From the NCBI RefSeq assembly GCF_006439335.1, contig NZ_SAWY01000007.1:62001-126000 (forward strand): a stretch of DNA of 64,000 nucleotides. Reading direction: 5' to 3'. Under the pieces are notes generated by a model, which worked only from the letters and a program-made list of their open reading frames with translations, was not told where the DNA came from and did not search any database. This document shows, in pieces, positions 35,646-45,924 of this stretch (the first letter of the stretch is position 1; the number at the start of each line of letters is the position of its first letter). The position numbers and the translations under genes are program-made. The DNA comes from Litorilituus lipolyticus. GTDB taxonomy: Bacteria; Pseudomonadota; Gammaproteobacteria; Enterobacterales; Alteromonadaceae.

Positions 35646-37850
35646 GTGACTAAACAATACATACAAGTTGCCATTCCTGTCCCAATGAGACAATTGTTCA
35701 CTTACAGTGTTCCTGAGGCACTTCAGCAGCCAATCATTAAGCTTGGTGAACGTATTGTTGTCCCTTTTGGTCATAGAAAAGTCATTGGTATAGTCATCGG
35801 TGTTGAAAATGAAAACACTTTTGAAGAAAATAAGATTAAAGCAATTTCAGCGAGGCTAAATGATAACTTTCACTTGAGCCTGCCCTTAGTTAGCTTTCTC
35901 CAACTATGTGCACACTATTATCACCATCCTATAGGTGACGTCTTTCAGCAAGCATTACCTGTTATTCTTAGACAAATAGAAAAAGTTGATTTAAAACCTC
36001 CTATGGTTTGGCACGCGACAGATGATATTGCCAAAACGGATATTGAAAACCTCATAAAAAAAGCACCCAAACAAGCTGCGCTTTATCAACTCATAGCGAA
36101 ACAACAAGGTATTAGTTGGTCTGAATTACGCACCTTAGGCTATAACAAAAGCCAATTAAATGCCTTAGATAGCAAAGCCTTTATTTGTGAAAAACAACAA
36201 GAGAATCGTTCATTTAACTGGCAAGAAAATGCATTAAATACCGAAGATAAACTTAGATTATCAGCCGAGCAAGCTATTATTGTGAGCGCAATCAACAATA
36301 CAGTTGCAAGCTATGCATGCCATCTAGTTGACGGCGTAACAGGTAGTGGTAAAACAGAAGTTTACTTACAAGCCATGGAGAAAATACTTCAGCAAAGTAA
36401 ACAAGTATTGGTAATAGTACCTGAAATAGGTCTAACGCCTCAAACGTTAAGCCGATTTGAGCAACGCTTTAATGTGCCCATTTGTTTGCACCATTCAGGC
36501 TTAAATGATCAAGAACGCTTAAATACTTGGTTTAATGCCCAACAAAATCACGCGGCAATAGTCATAGGAACGCGTTCTGCCATTTTTTCCCCATTACACA
36601 ATTTGGGGCTAATTATTGTCGATGAAGAACATGATAATTCACTAAAACAACAAGACAGTTTTCGTTATCACGGACGAGATATTGCCATTTTAAGGGCAAA
36701 ACAACTCAATATCCCCATTGTGCTTGGCAGCGCGACCCCAAGCTTTGAAACCTTGCAAAATGCCCTTTCGGGAAAGTTTACTTACCACCAATTAACCAAA
36801 CGAGCAGGAAAAAGCCACCAAGCAAAAATGGCGTTAATCGACGTCAATCAAGAGCAAATGGAGTTTGGTTTATCAGGCACATTAAAAAAGCAAATAGAAC
36901 TCACCATTAACCGTGGTGAGCAAGTATTATTATTTTTGAACCGTCGAGGTTATGCGCCCGCAATTAATTGTCAGGAGTGTCACTGGTTAGCCAATTGCGT
37001 ACGCTGTGATAAATCTTATACCTTGCATCAAAAACAACAATTACTCATATGTCATCACTGTGGCAGCCAAAAACGTATCCCACCGCAATGCCCTAGCTGT
37101 GGCAGTGTTCGGATTGCCCCTGTCGGCCAAGGTACTGAGCAGTTAGAAGAAAAATTAGAAACTATATTCCCTCAAGCCAACATTGTCCGTGTAGATCGAG
37201 ATAGTACCCGGCGCAAAGGCGAGTTAACTAAGTTACTGCAAGAAGTGAGTGATAAAAAATACAATATTTTAGTTGGCACCCAAATGCTTGCCAAAGGCCA
37301 TCATTTTCCTGATGTAACACTGGTTGCAGTACTTGATGCCGATGGCGCACTATTTAGCTTTGATTTTCGAGCTAGCGAGCAAATGGCACAACTACTTATT
37401 CAAGTAGCAGGTCGAGCAGGACGTGCGAGTAAACCCGGTAGAGTTCTCATTCAAACTAACTATCCTGAACATCCGTTATTACAAGACTTGGTACATAATG
37501 GCTATCATCACTTTGCTCAACAAGGCATAACTGAACGCCAACAAGCATTATTACCTCCTTTTAGTTTTCAAGCATTAATTCGAGCAGATGCTAACTACCC
37601 GTCCTATCCCGATAAATTCCTGCGTGAAATGTCTGCTCATAATTTTACCGACTGTGAGTTTGCCGGACCAGTACCTGCAGCTATGGAGAAAAAATCCGGA
37701 AAATATCGTTATCACTTAATCATTCAATCAAAAAGTCGAAAAGCGCTACATCAAGCAATATTAGAAATTTTAGCGAATGTCGCGGCAAACGAGTGGCAAA
37801 ACAAGGTGCGCTGGAGCATAGATATAGACCCAATGGAACTAAGTTGGTAA
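35646..37850 (+). CDS. priA: Primosomal protein N' (replication restart helicase PriA)
   Basis: PriA recognises stalled forks and D-loops and loads the replisome away from oriC. It has an N-terminal DNA-binding domain, Walker A GVTGSGKTEVYL (near residue 230), the DEEH box VDEEHDNSLKQ, and the helicase motif GSATPS. Eight zinc-binding cysteines lie in CQECHWLANCVRC and CHHCGSQKRIPPQCPSCG, and motifs V-VI are GTQMLAKGHHFPDV and QVAGRAGRA. The start is GTG at 35646. It has 734 residues. The order rpmE (divergent)-priA-ftsN-hslV-hslU matches E. coli apart from the missing cytR. Confidence 0.97.
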   Translation: MTKQYIQVAIPVPMRQLFTYSVPEALQQPIIKLGERIVVPFGHRKVIGIVIGVENENTFEENKIKAISARLNDNFHLSLPLVSFLQLCAHYYHHPIGDVFQQALPVILRQIEKVDLKPPMVWHATDDIAKTDIENLIKKAPKQAALYQLIAKQQGISWSELRTLGYNKSQLNALDSKAFICEKQQENRSFNWQENALNTEDKLRLSAEQAIIVSAINNTVASYACHLVDGVTGSGKTEVYLQAMEKILQQSKQVLVIVPEIGLTPQTLSRFEQRFNVPICLHHSGLNDQERLNTWFNAQQNHAAIVIGTRSAIFSPLHNLGLIIVDEEHDNSLKQQDSFRYHGRDIAILRAKQLNIPIVLGSATPSFETLQNALSGKFTYHQLTKRAGKSHQAKMALIDVNQEQMEFGLSGTLKKQIELTINRGEQVLLFLNRRGYAPAINCQECHWLANCVRCDKSYTLHQKQQLLICHHCGSQKRIPPQCPSCGSVRIAPVGQGTEQLEEKLETIFPQANIVRVDRDSTRRKGELTKLLQEVSDKKYNILVGTQMLAKGHHFPDVTLVAVLDADGALFSFDFRASEQMAQLLIQVAGRAGRASKPGRVLIQTNYPEHPLLQDLVHNGYHHFAQQGITERQQALLPPFSFQALIRADANYPSYPDKFLREMSAHNFTDCEFAGPVPAAMEKKSGKYRYHLIIQSKSRKALHQAILEILANVAANEWQNKVRWSIDIDPMELSW

Positions 37851-37975
37851 GCCAATGACTATTTGGTAGCGCTCATTCTAACTTTATTGTAAATAAAATG
37901 ATCTAGCTCTGTTCTTTTGATATGACTCAGTTAAAATAATCAAACACTTTTTGTATTACCCTAATAAAGTTTTCC

Positions 37976-38551
37976 ATGTCAAACCAAGATTATATTTCCC
38001 GCTCTCCAGCAAAGAAGAAAAAAAAACCACAAAAAAAAGGTAAAAAAGCACAGCCTGTGGCTACTGTAAAAACGAAGATTGTCGGCGTTTTAGTTATTTT
38101 ACTATTATGTGGTTTTGCTTATGGCCTTTGGGCATTAAAAAATAGCCCTGAAACCAAAACACCTATTCAAAATGCACCTGAAAAAGTAACAGAATCGAAA
38201 AAGTCACCAGATAAAAAGGCTAACTCCCTGCCTAAACCACCTAAAGAAAAATGGACTTATGTAAAAGATCTTGAAAATAAGCAAGTTGAAGTTGGCGAGT
38301 ATGAAGTAGAACAAGGCGGGCCTTACAAAATGCAATGTGGTTCATTTAAGACCCAAAAGCAGGCTGAAGTATTGAAAGCAAACATCGCTTTCGCGGGTTT
38401 AGAAGCCATTATTCAACCCTCAACAGGTAAAAACGGAACTTGGTACAAAGTGGCGCTAGGCCCATACCCACGTAAGCGTATGGCTGAAAAAGATAAAAAT
38501 AAATTAAAGCGAAATAATATCAATCATTGCCAAATTTGGTTATGGAAATAA
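37976..38551 (+). CDS. ftsN: Cell division protein FtsN, short form
   Basis: FtsN triggers septal peptidoglycan synthesis by acting on FtsA inside and FtsQLB/FtsWI outside. This 191-residue protein starts MSNQDYISRSPAKKKKK, like the FtsA-binding DYxRR start of E. coli. It has one membrane helix (about 35-54), the E-domain-like segment KWTYVKDLE with Trp93, Tyr95 and Leu99 matching the E. coli W-x-Y-x3-L pattern, and a C-terminal SPOR domain (about 110-190) that should bind denuded glycan. The long glutamine-rich linker of the 319-residue E. coli protein is nearly absent. The position between priA and hslV supports the name. Confidence 0.92.
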   Translation: MSNQDYISRSPAKKKKKPQKKGKKAQPVATVKTKIVGVLVILLLCGFAYGLWALKNSPETKTPIQNAPEKVTESKKSPDKKANSLPKPPKEKWTYVKDLENKQVEVGEYEVEQGGPYKMQCGSFKTQKQAEVLKANIAFAGLEAIIQPSTGKNGTWYKVALGPYPRKRMAEKDKNKLKRNNINHCQIWLWK

Positions 38552-38666
38552 TTTAACTCCCTCCTTGAAATAGCCATAAAGATCCCAACTTAATTATCAT
38601 TAGAATCTTCTCTCATGCCTAATAACCTTAGGCATGATTGCAAATATTATTAACTTGAGGTTTATT

Positions 38667-39185
38667 GTGACTACTATTGTATCAGTTAGACGTAATGGCA
38701 AAGTGGCCATTGGTGGAGATGGCCAAGTTTCGCTTGGTAACACCGTCATGAAAGGTAACGCTAAAAAAGTTCGCCGTTTATATAACAACAAGGTACTAGC
38801 AGGTTTTGCTGGCGGCACTGCTGATGCATTTACTTTATTTGAGCGCTTCGAAAGTAAATTAGAGCAACATCAAGGGCACCTAACCAAAGCAGCCGTTGAA
38901 CTCGCCAAAGATTGGCGTAGTGACCGCGCGCTACGTAAATTAGAGGCTTTACTTGCAGTGGCAGATGAAACAGCCTCTTTAATCATTACGGGTAACGGTG
39001 ATGTTGTACAACCTGAGCATGATCTAATCGCTATAGGTAGTGGTGGAAATTTTGCCCAGTCGGCGGCAACAGCATTATTAGAAAATACTGAGCTTAGCGC
39101 GAAAGAAATTGTTGAAAAATCATTAACTATTGCAGGCAATATCTGTGTTTTCACTAATTTAGAACACACCATTGACGAACTATAA
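38667..39185 (+). CDS. hslV: ATP-dependent protease subunit HslV
   Basis: HslV is the proteasome-like peptidase of the HslVU complex. Cleavage after the start residue exposes the catalytic Thr of [20 protein letters not shown] choose the GTG at 38667, with GAGG in front, because an earlier ATG at 38634 would bury that threonine behind eleven extra residues. Sequence such as [18 protein letters not shown] and [11 protein letters not shown] is almost identical to E. coli. It has 172 residues. hslU follows after 79 bases in the same operon, after ftsN. Confidence 0.97.
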   Translation: MTTIVSVRRNGKVAIGGDGQVSLGNTVMKGNAKKVRRLYNNKVLAGFAGGTADAFTLFERFESKLEQHQGHLTKAAVELAKDWRSDRALRKLEALLAVADETASLIITGNGDVVQPEHDLIAIGSGGNFAQSAATALLENTELSAKEIVEKSLTIAGNICVFTNLEHTIDEL

Positions 39186-39264
39186 ACACTGTTTCAATCT
39201 AGCCATTATTATAAAAGAATACTTTGTTTAAGCCGAGCTTAGACAAATCGAGAGGAAAAAAAAT

Positions 39265-40593
39265 ATGTCTAATATGACTCCTCGTGAAATTGTTCACGAA
39301 TTAGATAGCCACATTATTGGTCAAAGTGATGCTAAGCGTGCCGTTGCTATCGCACTTCGTAACCGCTGGCGCAGAATGCAATTAAACCAAGACTTACGCA
39401 CTGAAGTGACTCCTAAGAATATTTTAATGATCGGACCTACTGGTGTAGGTAAAACAGAAATAGCTCGCCGCTTAGCTAAACTTGCGCGTGCTCCTTTCAT
39501 TAAAGTTGAAGCGACAAAATTTACAGAAGTCGGCTATGTTGGTAAAGAAGTAGAAACTATTATCCGTGATCTTGCCGATATGGCAATAAAGATGATCAAA
39601 GAAGATGAAATGGAACGGGTCACTCATCTTGCCGAAGAAGCAGCTGAAGAGCGCATTCTTGATATTTTATTACCACCAGCTAGAGATGGTTTTGGCAATG
39701 ACGAAGCCAGCGAAAACAGTAGCACTCGCCAAGTATTTCGTAAAAAATTACGAGAAGGAAAACTTGACGATAAAGAAGTTGAATTGGATTTAGCTGCACC
39801 ACCAATGGGTGTAGAGATCATGGCACCTCCGGGTATGGAAGATATGACTTCTCAGTTACAAAACATGTTTCAAAGCATGTCGAGTGATAAAACCAAAAAG
39901 CGTAAACTTAAAATCAAAGATGCATTAAAAGCCTTACGTGAAGAAGAAGCAGCCAAAATGGTCAACCAAGATGATATTAAGCAACAGGCAATTGATGCTG
40001 TTGAACAAAATGGCATTGTCTTTATTGATGAAATTGACAAAATTTGTAAACGTGGTGATAGCTCAGGTCCCGACGTATCACGTGAAGGTGTCCAACGAGA
40101 TTTATTACCACTAGTTGAAGGTTCAACCGTAAGCACTAAACACGGCATGATTAAAACCAATCATATTTTGTTCGTTGCTTCTGGCGCTTTCCAAATGGCG
40201 AAACCGTCAGATTTAATTCCTGAATTACAAGGTAGATTACCTATTCGTGTAGAATTACAAGCGCTAAGTTCTGAAGACTTTGTTCGAATATTAACAGAAC
40301 CTTTTGCTTCATTAACCGAGCAATATAGCGCCCTACTCGCCACAGAAGGTGTAAATGTACAGTTTAGCGATGATGGTATTAAAGCGATTGCAGAAGCCGC
40401 ATGGCAAGTAAATGAAACAACGGAAAATATCGGTGCCCGTCGATTACACACTATGATGGAACGATTAGTTGAAGATTTATCCTTCAATGCAGATCAACGT
40501 AGCGGCGAAACTATCACAATTGATAAAACCTATGTTGAAAGCACCCTAAATAACGTTGTGAAAGATGAAGACTTAAGTCGCTTTATCCTTTAA
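39265..40593 (+). CDS. hslU: ATP-dependent unfoldase HslU
   Basis: HslU is the AAA+ ring that unfolds substrates and feeds them into HslV. It begins [16 protein letters not shown], with Walker [17 protein letters not shown] (near residue 57) and the pore loop GYVGKEVE. A 150-residue I-domain insertion, Walker [15 protein letters not shown], the arginine-containing [12 protein letters not shown] segment, and the C-terminal tail DLSRFIL that docks into HslV are also present. It has 442 residues. A small DUF971 gene follows after 30 bases. Confidence 0.97.
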   Translation: MSNMTPREIVHELDSHIIGQSDAKRAVAIALRNRWRRMQLNQDLRTEVTPKNILMIGPTGVGKTEIARRLAKLARAPFIKVEATKFTEVGYVGKEVETIIRDLADMAIKMIKEDEMERVTHLAEEAAEERILDILLPPARDGFGNDEASENSSTRQVFRKKLREGKLDDKEVELDLAAPPMGVEIMAPPGMEDMTSQLQNMFQSMSSDKTKKRKLKIKDALKALREEEAAKMVNQDDIKQQAIDAVEQNGIVFIDEIDKICKRGDSSGPDVSREGVQRDLLPLVEGSTVSTKHGMIKTNHILFVASGAFQMAKPSDLIPELQGRLPIRVELQALSSEDFVRILTEPFASLTEQYSALLATEGVNVQFSDDGIKAIAEAAWQVNETTENIGARRLHTMMERLVEDLSFNADQRSGETITIDKTYVESTLNNVVKDEDLSRFIL

Positions 40594-40623
40594 ACATAGA
40601 TTAGTAAATAAATAGAGTAAGTC

Positions 40624-40998
40624 ATGAAAGTACTCCGTTTTACTTTAAACAAGCAGCAAAGCACGTTAACCACGCTGTTTATAGAAGATGATAATAGTGA
40701 GCTAAGTATTACTTTGCCTTATGAATATATTAGAGTGTTTTCTCCTAATCAGCCCAAAGCTAAAGGAAATGAAATCGCTCTGATAACCCATAAAAAGCAA
40801 GTGAATATTATCCGTATTGAAAGTGTTGCAAAGCACGGTTCAAGATTTATATTCGATGATGGAGACTCTACTATTTATGGTCACGATTTCTTACTTGATA
40901 TAGCAAAGAATCATGATTTATATTGGCAAGAGTATTTAAACAAGTTAAAAGAAAGTGGTCACTCTCGAGAGGCAATGATAGATTTTAAGCAACTTTAG
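40624..40998 (+). CDS. DUF971 domain-containing protein
   Basis: The 124-residue protein matches DUF971 (the gamma-butyrobetaine hydroxylase-like N-terminal domain), with LTTLFIEDDNSELSITLPYEY and an end FDDGDSTIYGHDFLLDIAKNHDLYWQEYL. Stand-alone members of this family often follow hslVU in gammaproteobacteria. The domain binds metal in the hydroxylase, but the free-standing form has no proven function. It is 30 bases after hslU, probably the last gene of the ftsN-hslVU operon, and a strong terminator follows. Confidence 0.88.
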   Translation: MKVLRFTLNKQQSTLTTLFIEDDNSELSITLPYEYIRVFSPNQPKAKGNEIALITHKKQVNIIRIESVAKHGSRFIFDDGDSTIYGHDFLLDIAKNHDLYWQEYLNKLKESGHSREAMIDFKQL

Positions 40999-41037
40999 CA
41001 CTTACTTTATCCTCATAGTAAAACAAATCTCATTAAT

Positions 41038-41069
41038 AAAAAAAACGCCTGAATATTCAGGCGTTTTTT
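41038..41069. terminator. Bidirectional terminator after the DUF971 gene
   Basis: AAAAACGCCTGAA (41041-41053) and TTCAGGCGTTTTT (41056-41068) are perfectly complementary, with A runs before and T runs after. It serves the hslVU operon and the convergent chemoreceptor gene. Confidence 0.92.
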
Positions 41070-41119
41070 ATTGAATAAGGTTAAAACACTATTGCTGCAT
41101 ATTAACCTTATACTAATGG

Positions 41120-42979
41120 TTAGACATGAAAACGACTGACTTCATTTTGCAAGACTTCCGCCTGTTGAGATAACTCTTCACTCATGTGCTCATTTTGTTT
41201 CGATGAGTCTGCAGATTGCTCTGTTACATCACGAATAGTCACTACATGTTGATTCACCTCTGTTGCTACTGATGTTTGCTCTTGAATTGCAGTTGCAATA
41301 GCACTATTCATATCCATGATTAACGCAACATCTTGTGTTATTTCGTCTAACATAGCACCTGTAGAACTTGCTTGTGTCGCACTTTCTTCGCCTTGTGAAC
41401 GACAAGCCGCCATCAAAGTCACGATTTCTTGCGTTCTATTTTGCAGTAAACCTATTATCGTCTCAATCTCTTGGGTGGAATCTTGAGTTCTACTTGCTAA
41501 TGTTCTTACCTCATCCGCAACAACAGCAAAACCACGACCTTGTTCGCCAGCACGAGCAGCTTCGATAGCGGCATTTAATGCCAATAAGTTAGTTTGCTCT
41601 GCAATACCACGGATAACATCAAGTACTGAGGCAATGGTGATACTTTCTTTCTCAAGCTCTTTTACAACGGCCTCAGAATCTAATAGTTTTTCTGAAAGTT
41701 GCCCTATTTTCTCTATCGTTTGTTCAACGCCCGCTTTACCTTTATCAGCGTTATTATTAGTCACTTCAGCTTTATGGGCAGCCTCTTGAGTGTTAGAGGC
41801 TATCTCTTCAACGGTTGCAACCATTTCTGTCACCGCCGTTGCAACTAGGTCGGTTTGTTGCATTTGAGTTTCTACGCCTTCATTAGCGTTATAAATGTTC
41901 TCGGCTAAACTTCCCGTTGCTGAATTAAGCGTTTCAACAGAATGGTTCACTTCATGAATTAGTGCTCTAAAACTTGCTAACATTTGTTTAAACGCATCTG
42001 CCATTTCGGCTAATTCATCATTACCTTCTATCGTTACATCAACAGTTAAATCATTATCCTGTGCAATTTTCCCCATTGACGTTCTTAACGAGTCAATACG
42101 AGATAAGATGCTCTTGCTGATCAGTAAAGCACTTGTTAAAGAAATAATTAACACCACCGTAAATAAACTATAAGCTAAGGTATTAATAAATTGAATATTT
42201 TCTTCAACAGTCTCCTTACTAATACGCACTAATTGCGACAAATTACTGTCCACTTTATGTACTGTAGTTCTTACTTGCCCTAACATGCCTGACTTAGAAT
42301 TTAAACCTAACTCTTTTTGTGCGTCAGTCAAATCAAGAAAAGCACTTTTATAACTACCAATGAGTGAAGCTATCTCTTCCTTTTTACTATCTTCAAAAGA
42401 ACTATTAGCTAATGATGCTAATAACTTATCAACATTACCCGATAAACGAGCAATATACTTCTCATCAAGACGCAGCATAAAGTCTTTCTCATTACGACGT
42501 AGCTGTAACATTTGACTTAATAACTGAAAATCATCAGAGCCTATCAATGTTTCGACATCATGTACTGCTCCACGCAAATTACCGTATAGACCTGCTTTAG
42601 GATTTAAACCAATACGTTGCTGAAGCTTTACTAATTCACCAAAATACTTGCCATACTGGTTCAGCACAGAACGCATGGTAGCAATTTCGTTCACTTCAAC
42701 CCCAATAGCTATAAAATCTTTTTCTAAGGTATCAATTTGTTGCATTAACAGCTTCATATTCTTATTGAACTGCTCTGAATATTTGAGATCTTTTCTCGCC
42801 AAAAAATCTTTTTCATTTCGTCTGAGCTGTAATACAGAGCTTTTTACATTTCCTATATCTTCAGCAACCGCTAGATCATGCTGCAAGGATGTACTCTCAT
42901 AATTTAATAATAAAAGCATCAATACCATGGCAACAATTAATACAGCAGTATTGGCAATCAACTTATGCTTAATCAACAT
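41120..42979 (-). CDS. Methyl-accepting chemotaxis protein with HBM-type sensor domain
   Basis: The 619-residue chemoreceptor has a membrane helix (about 10-26), a periplasmic four-helix sensor (about 30-265), a second membrane helix (about 268-290), HAMP, and a signalling domain with the hairpin tip [20 protein letters not shown]. The sensor contains two similar halves: [18 protein letters not shown] and [18 protein letters not shown], and [13 protein letters not shown] and [13 protein letters not shown]. That two-module pattern is typical of the HBM domain, which in Pseudomonas McpS binds organic acids. The ligand here is unknown. It stands alone, with no che genes nearby. Confidence 0.93.
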   Translation of the reverse strand: MLIKHKLIANTAVLIVAMVLMLLLLNYESTSLQHDLAVAEDIGNVKSSVLQLRRNEKDFLARKDLKYSEQFNKNMKLLMQQIDTLEKDFIAIGVEVNEIATMRSVLNQYGKYFGELVKLQQRIGLNPKAGLYGNLRGAVHDVETLIGSDDFQLLSQMLQLRRNEKDFMLRLDEKYIARLSGNVDKLLASLANSSFEDSKKEEIASLIGSYKSAFLDLTDAQKELGLNSKSGMLGQVRTTVHKVDSNLSQLVRISKETVEENIQFINTLAYSLFTVVLIISLTSALLISKSILSRIDSLRTSMGKIAQDNDLTVDVTIEGNDELAEMADAFKQMLASFRALIHEVNHSVETLNSATGSLAENIYNANEGVETQMQQTDLVATAVTEMVATVEEIASNTQEAAHKAEVTNNNADKGKAGVEQTIEKIGQLSEKLLDSEAVVKELEKESITIASVLDVIRGIAEQTNLLALNAAIEAARAGEQGRGFAVVADEVRTLASRTQDSTQEIETIIGLLQNRTQEIVTLMAACRSQGEESATQASSTGAMLDEITQDVALIMDMNSAIATAIQEQTSVATEVNQHVVTIRDVTEQSADSSKQNEHMSEELSQQAEVLQNEVSRFHV

Positions 42980-43215
42980 ATAAACGTTATCCTTAAAGAC
43001 TAATATTTTATTTATTCTTCTGCTATCTACTTAATATTCCTATATAAAAAGTAAATACTATTTTCACTAAAACTACGTGACATCTATCCGTATAAACTAA
43101 TTATAGACAACTCTGAATATTTGTAACGGCAAAAGAACAAAATAGTTGAGGGAAATCATTGTTGTAATTATATATTTTATAAATAGCTAAACCAAAAGCA
43201 ATAAGGAGGAATACA

Positions 43216-45225
43216 CTAATTGTTATGCTTGGGGGTAAAGTATTGTAATAAATCATTCTCTGGTAAAGGCTTACTAATAAAGTACCCTTGAACAGCGTCA
43301 CAACCTAGATGACGCAATACATTTAACTGCTCATCCGTTTCAACGCCCTCAGCAAGTACACGTTTACCTAAACCATGGGATAACTCAACCATAGACTTGA
43401 CTATAGTTAAATCTGAATCATTACTAGCCACTTCTTGAATAAAGCTTCTATCAATTTTAATTTTATCTATGGGGAGTTCACGTAAATATGACAGTGAAGA
43501 GTAACCAGTACCAAAATCATCGATAGAGACTTTAATACCCATATTTTGCAATTTAACAATAGTTTCCATTCCTTGATAAATATCAGTCATTACAACATTT
43601 TCTGTTATTTCTAACTCAAGGTATTTAGGAGGTAATTGATACTCTTGCAACAAAGATTGAATTGAGGCGACAAGTTTTTCATCCTGAAATTCAATCGCTG
43701 TTATATTTACGGCAATAGCAACTCGACGATGGTATTGTTCAAACCATTTTGCGTTATGCTTACACGCTTTAGCCAAAATATATTGGTCAAACTCATTATG
43801 CATACCTAATTCTTCAAGATCTGCTAAAAAATCAGCCGGTAAGAGCAAGCCTTTTTCTGGATGTTGCCAACGTACTAACGCTTCAACCCCTTCAAGTTTG
43901 TTGGTCAGTAAGTTTAATTGCGGTTGAAAATAAAGAATAAACTCATCATTCACAATTGCTGCTTTTAATTGCTTCTCCATGATCAATAAATGTCGACCAT
44001 GAGCCTGCATGCCTTCTTGAAAAGCAACAGACGCGAGGTTATTCGTCTCTGCATGATGCAATGCTAAATTAGCTTTTTGTAATAAGTCTTCGGCGTTATT
44101 AGCATGCTCAGGGTAAAAACAGTACCCTAAACTTGCTTGAATATGTATCTCTTGTTGATTGCAGTAAAATGCCTTATTAATCATTTCATGGATATGTGTT
44201 ACCGCTCGCTCTACATGAGATAAGTGCTCAAATTCAAGCACAAACATGAAAGAGTCGCCACTTAAACGACCTACAGCCTGAGGAAGGAATATACTATTAT
44301 TTAATCGATTAGCAATTTCCCCGAGTAAGTAGTCTCCAACTTTTAAACCATAGGTGTCATTAATAAACTTAAACTGCTTAATATCAATAAGAAATACCGC
44401 TAATGCTTTTTTATTTTCTAATGTATTGACCATCACCTCCGATAGCCTTGCCATGACTTGCTCTCGATTAAGTGCTCCAGTTAGCGAATCATGTTTACCT
44501 AAATACTGAGCACGACTGATCGCATTTAAAGCAGCAAAACGTTCAGCGCCTTGCATCCATACCAGCAAAATGAAGCCTAGTACTGTAGTCGCCCCAACAT
44601 CAAAATATTTTAATGCAAAACTAAGCTGTTTAAACCAAGGCTCAGTTAACGCTAGAATTGAAACAAAAGAATAAAATAAATATCTCAAACCTAAAATAAA
44701 AGCAAAATACATTAGCACTTTACTGGAAAAATGCGGCTTTTTATCAACAAACAAATAGAAGGATAAGGCGAGAAAACAGGCACTAAAAACAAAGTTAGGT
44801 AAACTTACCGTCAGATAGAAATGATTAAAAGCATTCTTACTATCGAAGGCAAAAAAACTATGACTAATAATTGAAAAAACGACAATAAAACTGAAAGCAA
44901 AAATAAAAACACTTTTCGAAGGCTTTAGATTTGTTTTAGCATTATATACCCCGGCAAATAAAAATAATAAAGCCGTGTATTGTGCAACCACCAATAGCGT
45001 TGGTACTATAAGTAGATGCGAATTATCAATTACTACACCATTGTGATATGGGATCACAGCTCGAATAAAGTAAGAGCTTGTTATAGTTAATAAACTAACT
45101 AACCAATATTTAGTGTACTGACGAGAAAAAGTGCGCAAGTACATAAAAAAAACAAATGCCAAGACGATAAAGACCAACGATTGCATCAAATAAAGTAGTG
45201 CTTGTGGTTCTATCAGTAAGGGCAT
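43216..45225 (-). CDS. Membrane GGDEF-EAL protein, likely c-di-GMP phosphodiesterase
   Basis: The protein has an N-terminal membrane domain of about seven helices (1-225, MASE-like), a GGDEF domain and an EAL domain, about 669 residues. The GGDEF signature reads RLSGDSF, so cyclase activity is probably lost although the fold is kept. The EAL domain looks active: VEALVRWQHP, ITEN, SIDDFGTGYSSLSYL and KIDRSF keep the metal and catalytic residues. Breakdown of c-di-GMP controlled by the membrane domain and perhaps by GTP on the GGDEF site is therefore likely. The frame can start at a TTG (45237); I prefer ATG at 45225. It is divergent from rraA. Confidence 0.88.
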   Translation of the reverse strand: MPLLIEPQALLYLMQSLVFIVLAFVFFMYLRTFSRQYTKYWLVSLLTITSSYFIRAVIPYHNGVVIDNSHLLIVPTLLVVAQYTALLFLFAGVYNAKTNLKPSKSVFIFAFSFIVVFSIISHSFFAFDSKNAFNHFYLTVSLPNFVFSACFLALSFYLFVDKKPHFSSKVLMYFAFILGLRYLFYSFVSILALTEPWFKQLSFALKYFDVGATTVLGFILLVWMQGAERFAALNAISRAQYLGKHDSLTGALNREQVMARLSEVMVNTLENKKALAVFLIDIKQFKFINDTYGLKVGDYLLGEIANRLNNSIFLPQAVGRLSGDSFMFVLEFEHLSHVERAVTHIHEMINKAFYCNQQEIHIQASLGYCFYPEHANNAEDLLQKANLALHHAETNNLASVAFQEGMQAHGRHLLIMEKQLKAAIVNDEFILYFQPQLNLLTNKLEGVEALVRWQHPEKGLLLPADFLADLEELGMHNEFDQYILAKACKHNAKWFEQYHRRVAIAVNITAIEFQDEKLVASIQSLLQEYQLPPKYLELEITENVVMTDIYQGMETIVKLQNMGIKVSIDDFGTGYSSLSYLRELPIDKIKIDRSFIQEVASNDSDLTIVKSMVELSHGLGKRVLAEGVETDEQLNVLRHLGCDAVQGYFISKPLPENDLLQYFTPKHNN

Positions 45226-45322
45226 AATAAACAGCAATAATGATTTAATAGCTTCGTTTAGCTATTAAAGAGTCTTTTGCCTTTAAATTCAAGTAATACC
45301 ATACTAAATAGTAGTTTTATTT

Positions 45323-45351
45323 TAGTCATAACAAGATATACTGAATATAAT
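45323..45351 (+). promoter_or_regulatory. Probable sigma-70 promoter of rraA
   Basis: TAGTCA (45323-45328) is 17 bases from a perfect TATAAT (45346-45351), 28 bases before the rraA ATG. Confidence 0.55.
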
Positions 45352-45379
45352 TATTGGACAGCTGCCTAAGAGGCTTATT

Positions 45380-45865
45380 ATGCAATACAATACTTCTGAA
45401 CTTTGTAATATTTACGCTGACTTAATTGATGTAGTAGACCCTATTTTCAGTAATTATGGTGGCAGAAGTTCCTTCGGTGGTAAAGTTGTTACCATAAAAT
45501 GCTTCGAGAATATGGGCTTAATACAACAGGTATTGCAAGAAGACGGCGAAGGAAAAATATTAGTCATTGACGGTGGTGGCTCTACTCGCAGAGCATTAAT
45601 TGATATAGAAATAGCACAACTTGCAGAAAGTAATGGTTGGGAAGGCATAGTTTGCTTTGGTAGTGTCAGAGATGTTGATGCAATTGAAGATGTAGATATT
45701 GGCATCCAAGCTCTGGTATCTATCCCTGTAGGAGCTGACGACCAAGATATTGGTGAATGCGATGCCGCCATTAATTTTGCTGGCGTGACTATTTTACCAG
45801 ATGACCATTTATACGCTGACAATACAGGGATGATCTTATCTCCCGAAGCACTCGATATTGAGTAG
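45380..45865 (+). CDS. rraA: Ribonuclease E activity regulator RraA
   Basis: RraA is a trimeric ring protein that binds RNase E and inhibits mRNA decay. The 161-residue sequence shows the family pattern [64 protein letters not shown] and the end [14 protein letters not shown]. It is a single gene. It lies between a divergent GGDEF-EAL gene and a convergent degenerate GGDEF-EAL gene, which is unusual company for it. Confidence 0.95.
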   Translation: MQYNTSELCNIYADLIDVVDPIFSNYGGRSSFGGKVVTIKCFENMGLIQQVLQEDGEGKILVIDGGGSTRRALIDIEIAQLAESNGWEGIVCFGSVRDVDAIEDVDIGIQALVSIPVGADDQDIGECDAAINFAGVTILPDDHLYADNTGMILSPEALDIE

Positions 45866-45889
45866 CACCTAAAACAATAAGCTACTCAC

Positions 45890-45911
45890 AGCGCTACGCT
45901 AATGTAGCGCT
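45890..45911. terminator. Hairpin terminator between rraA and the next gene
   Basis: AGCGCTAC (45890-45897) and GTAGCGCT (45904-45911) form a perfect 8-bp stem with a 6-base loop, 24 bases after the rraA stop. The U tail is weak, so efficiency is uncertain. Confidence 0.55.
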
Positions 45912-45924
45912 ATTAACTGACCTA

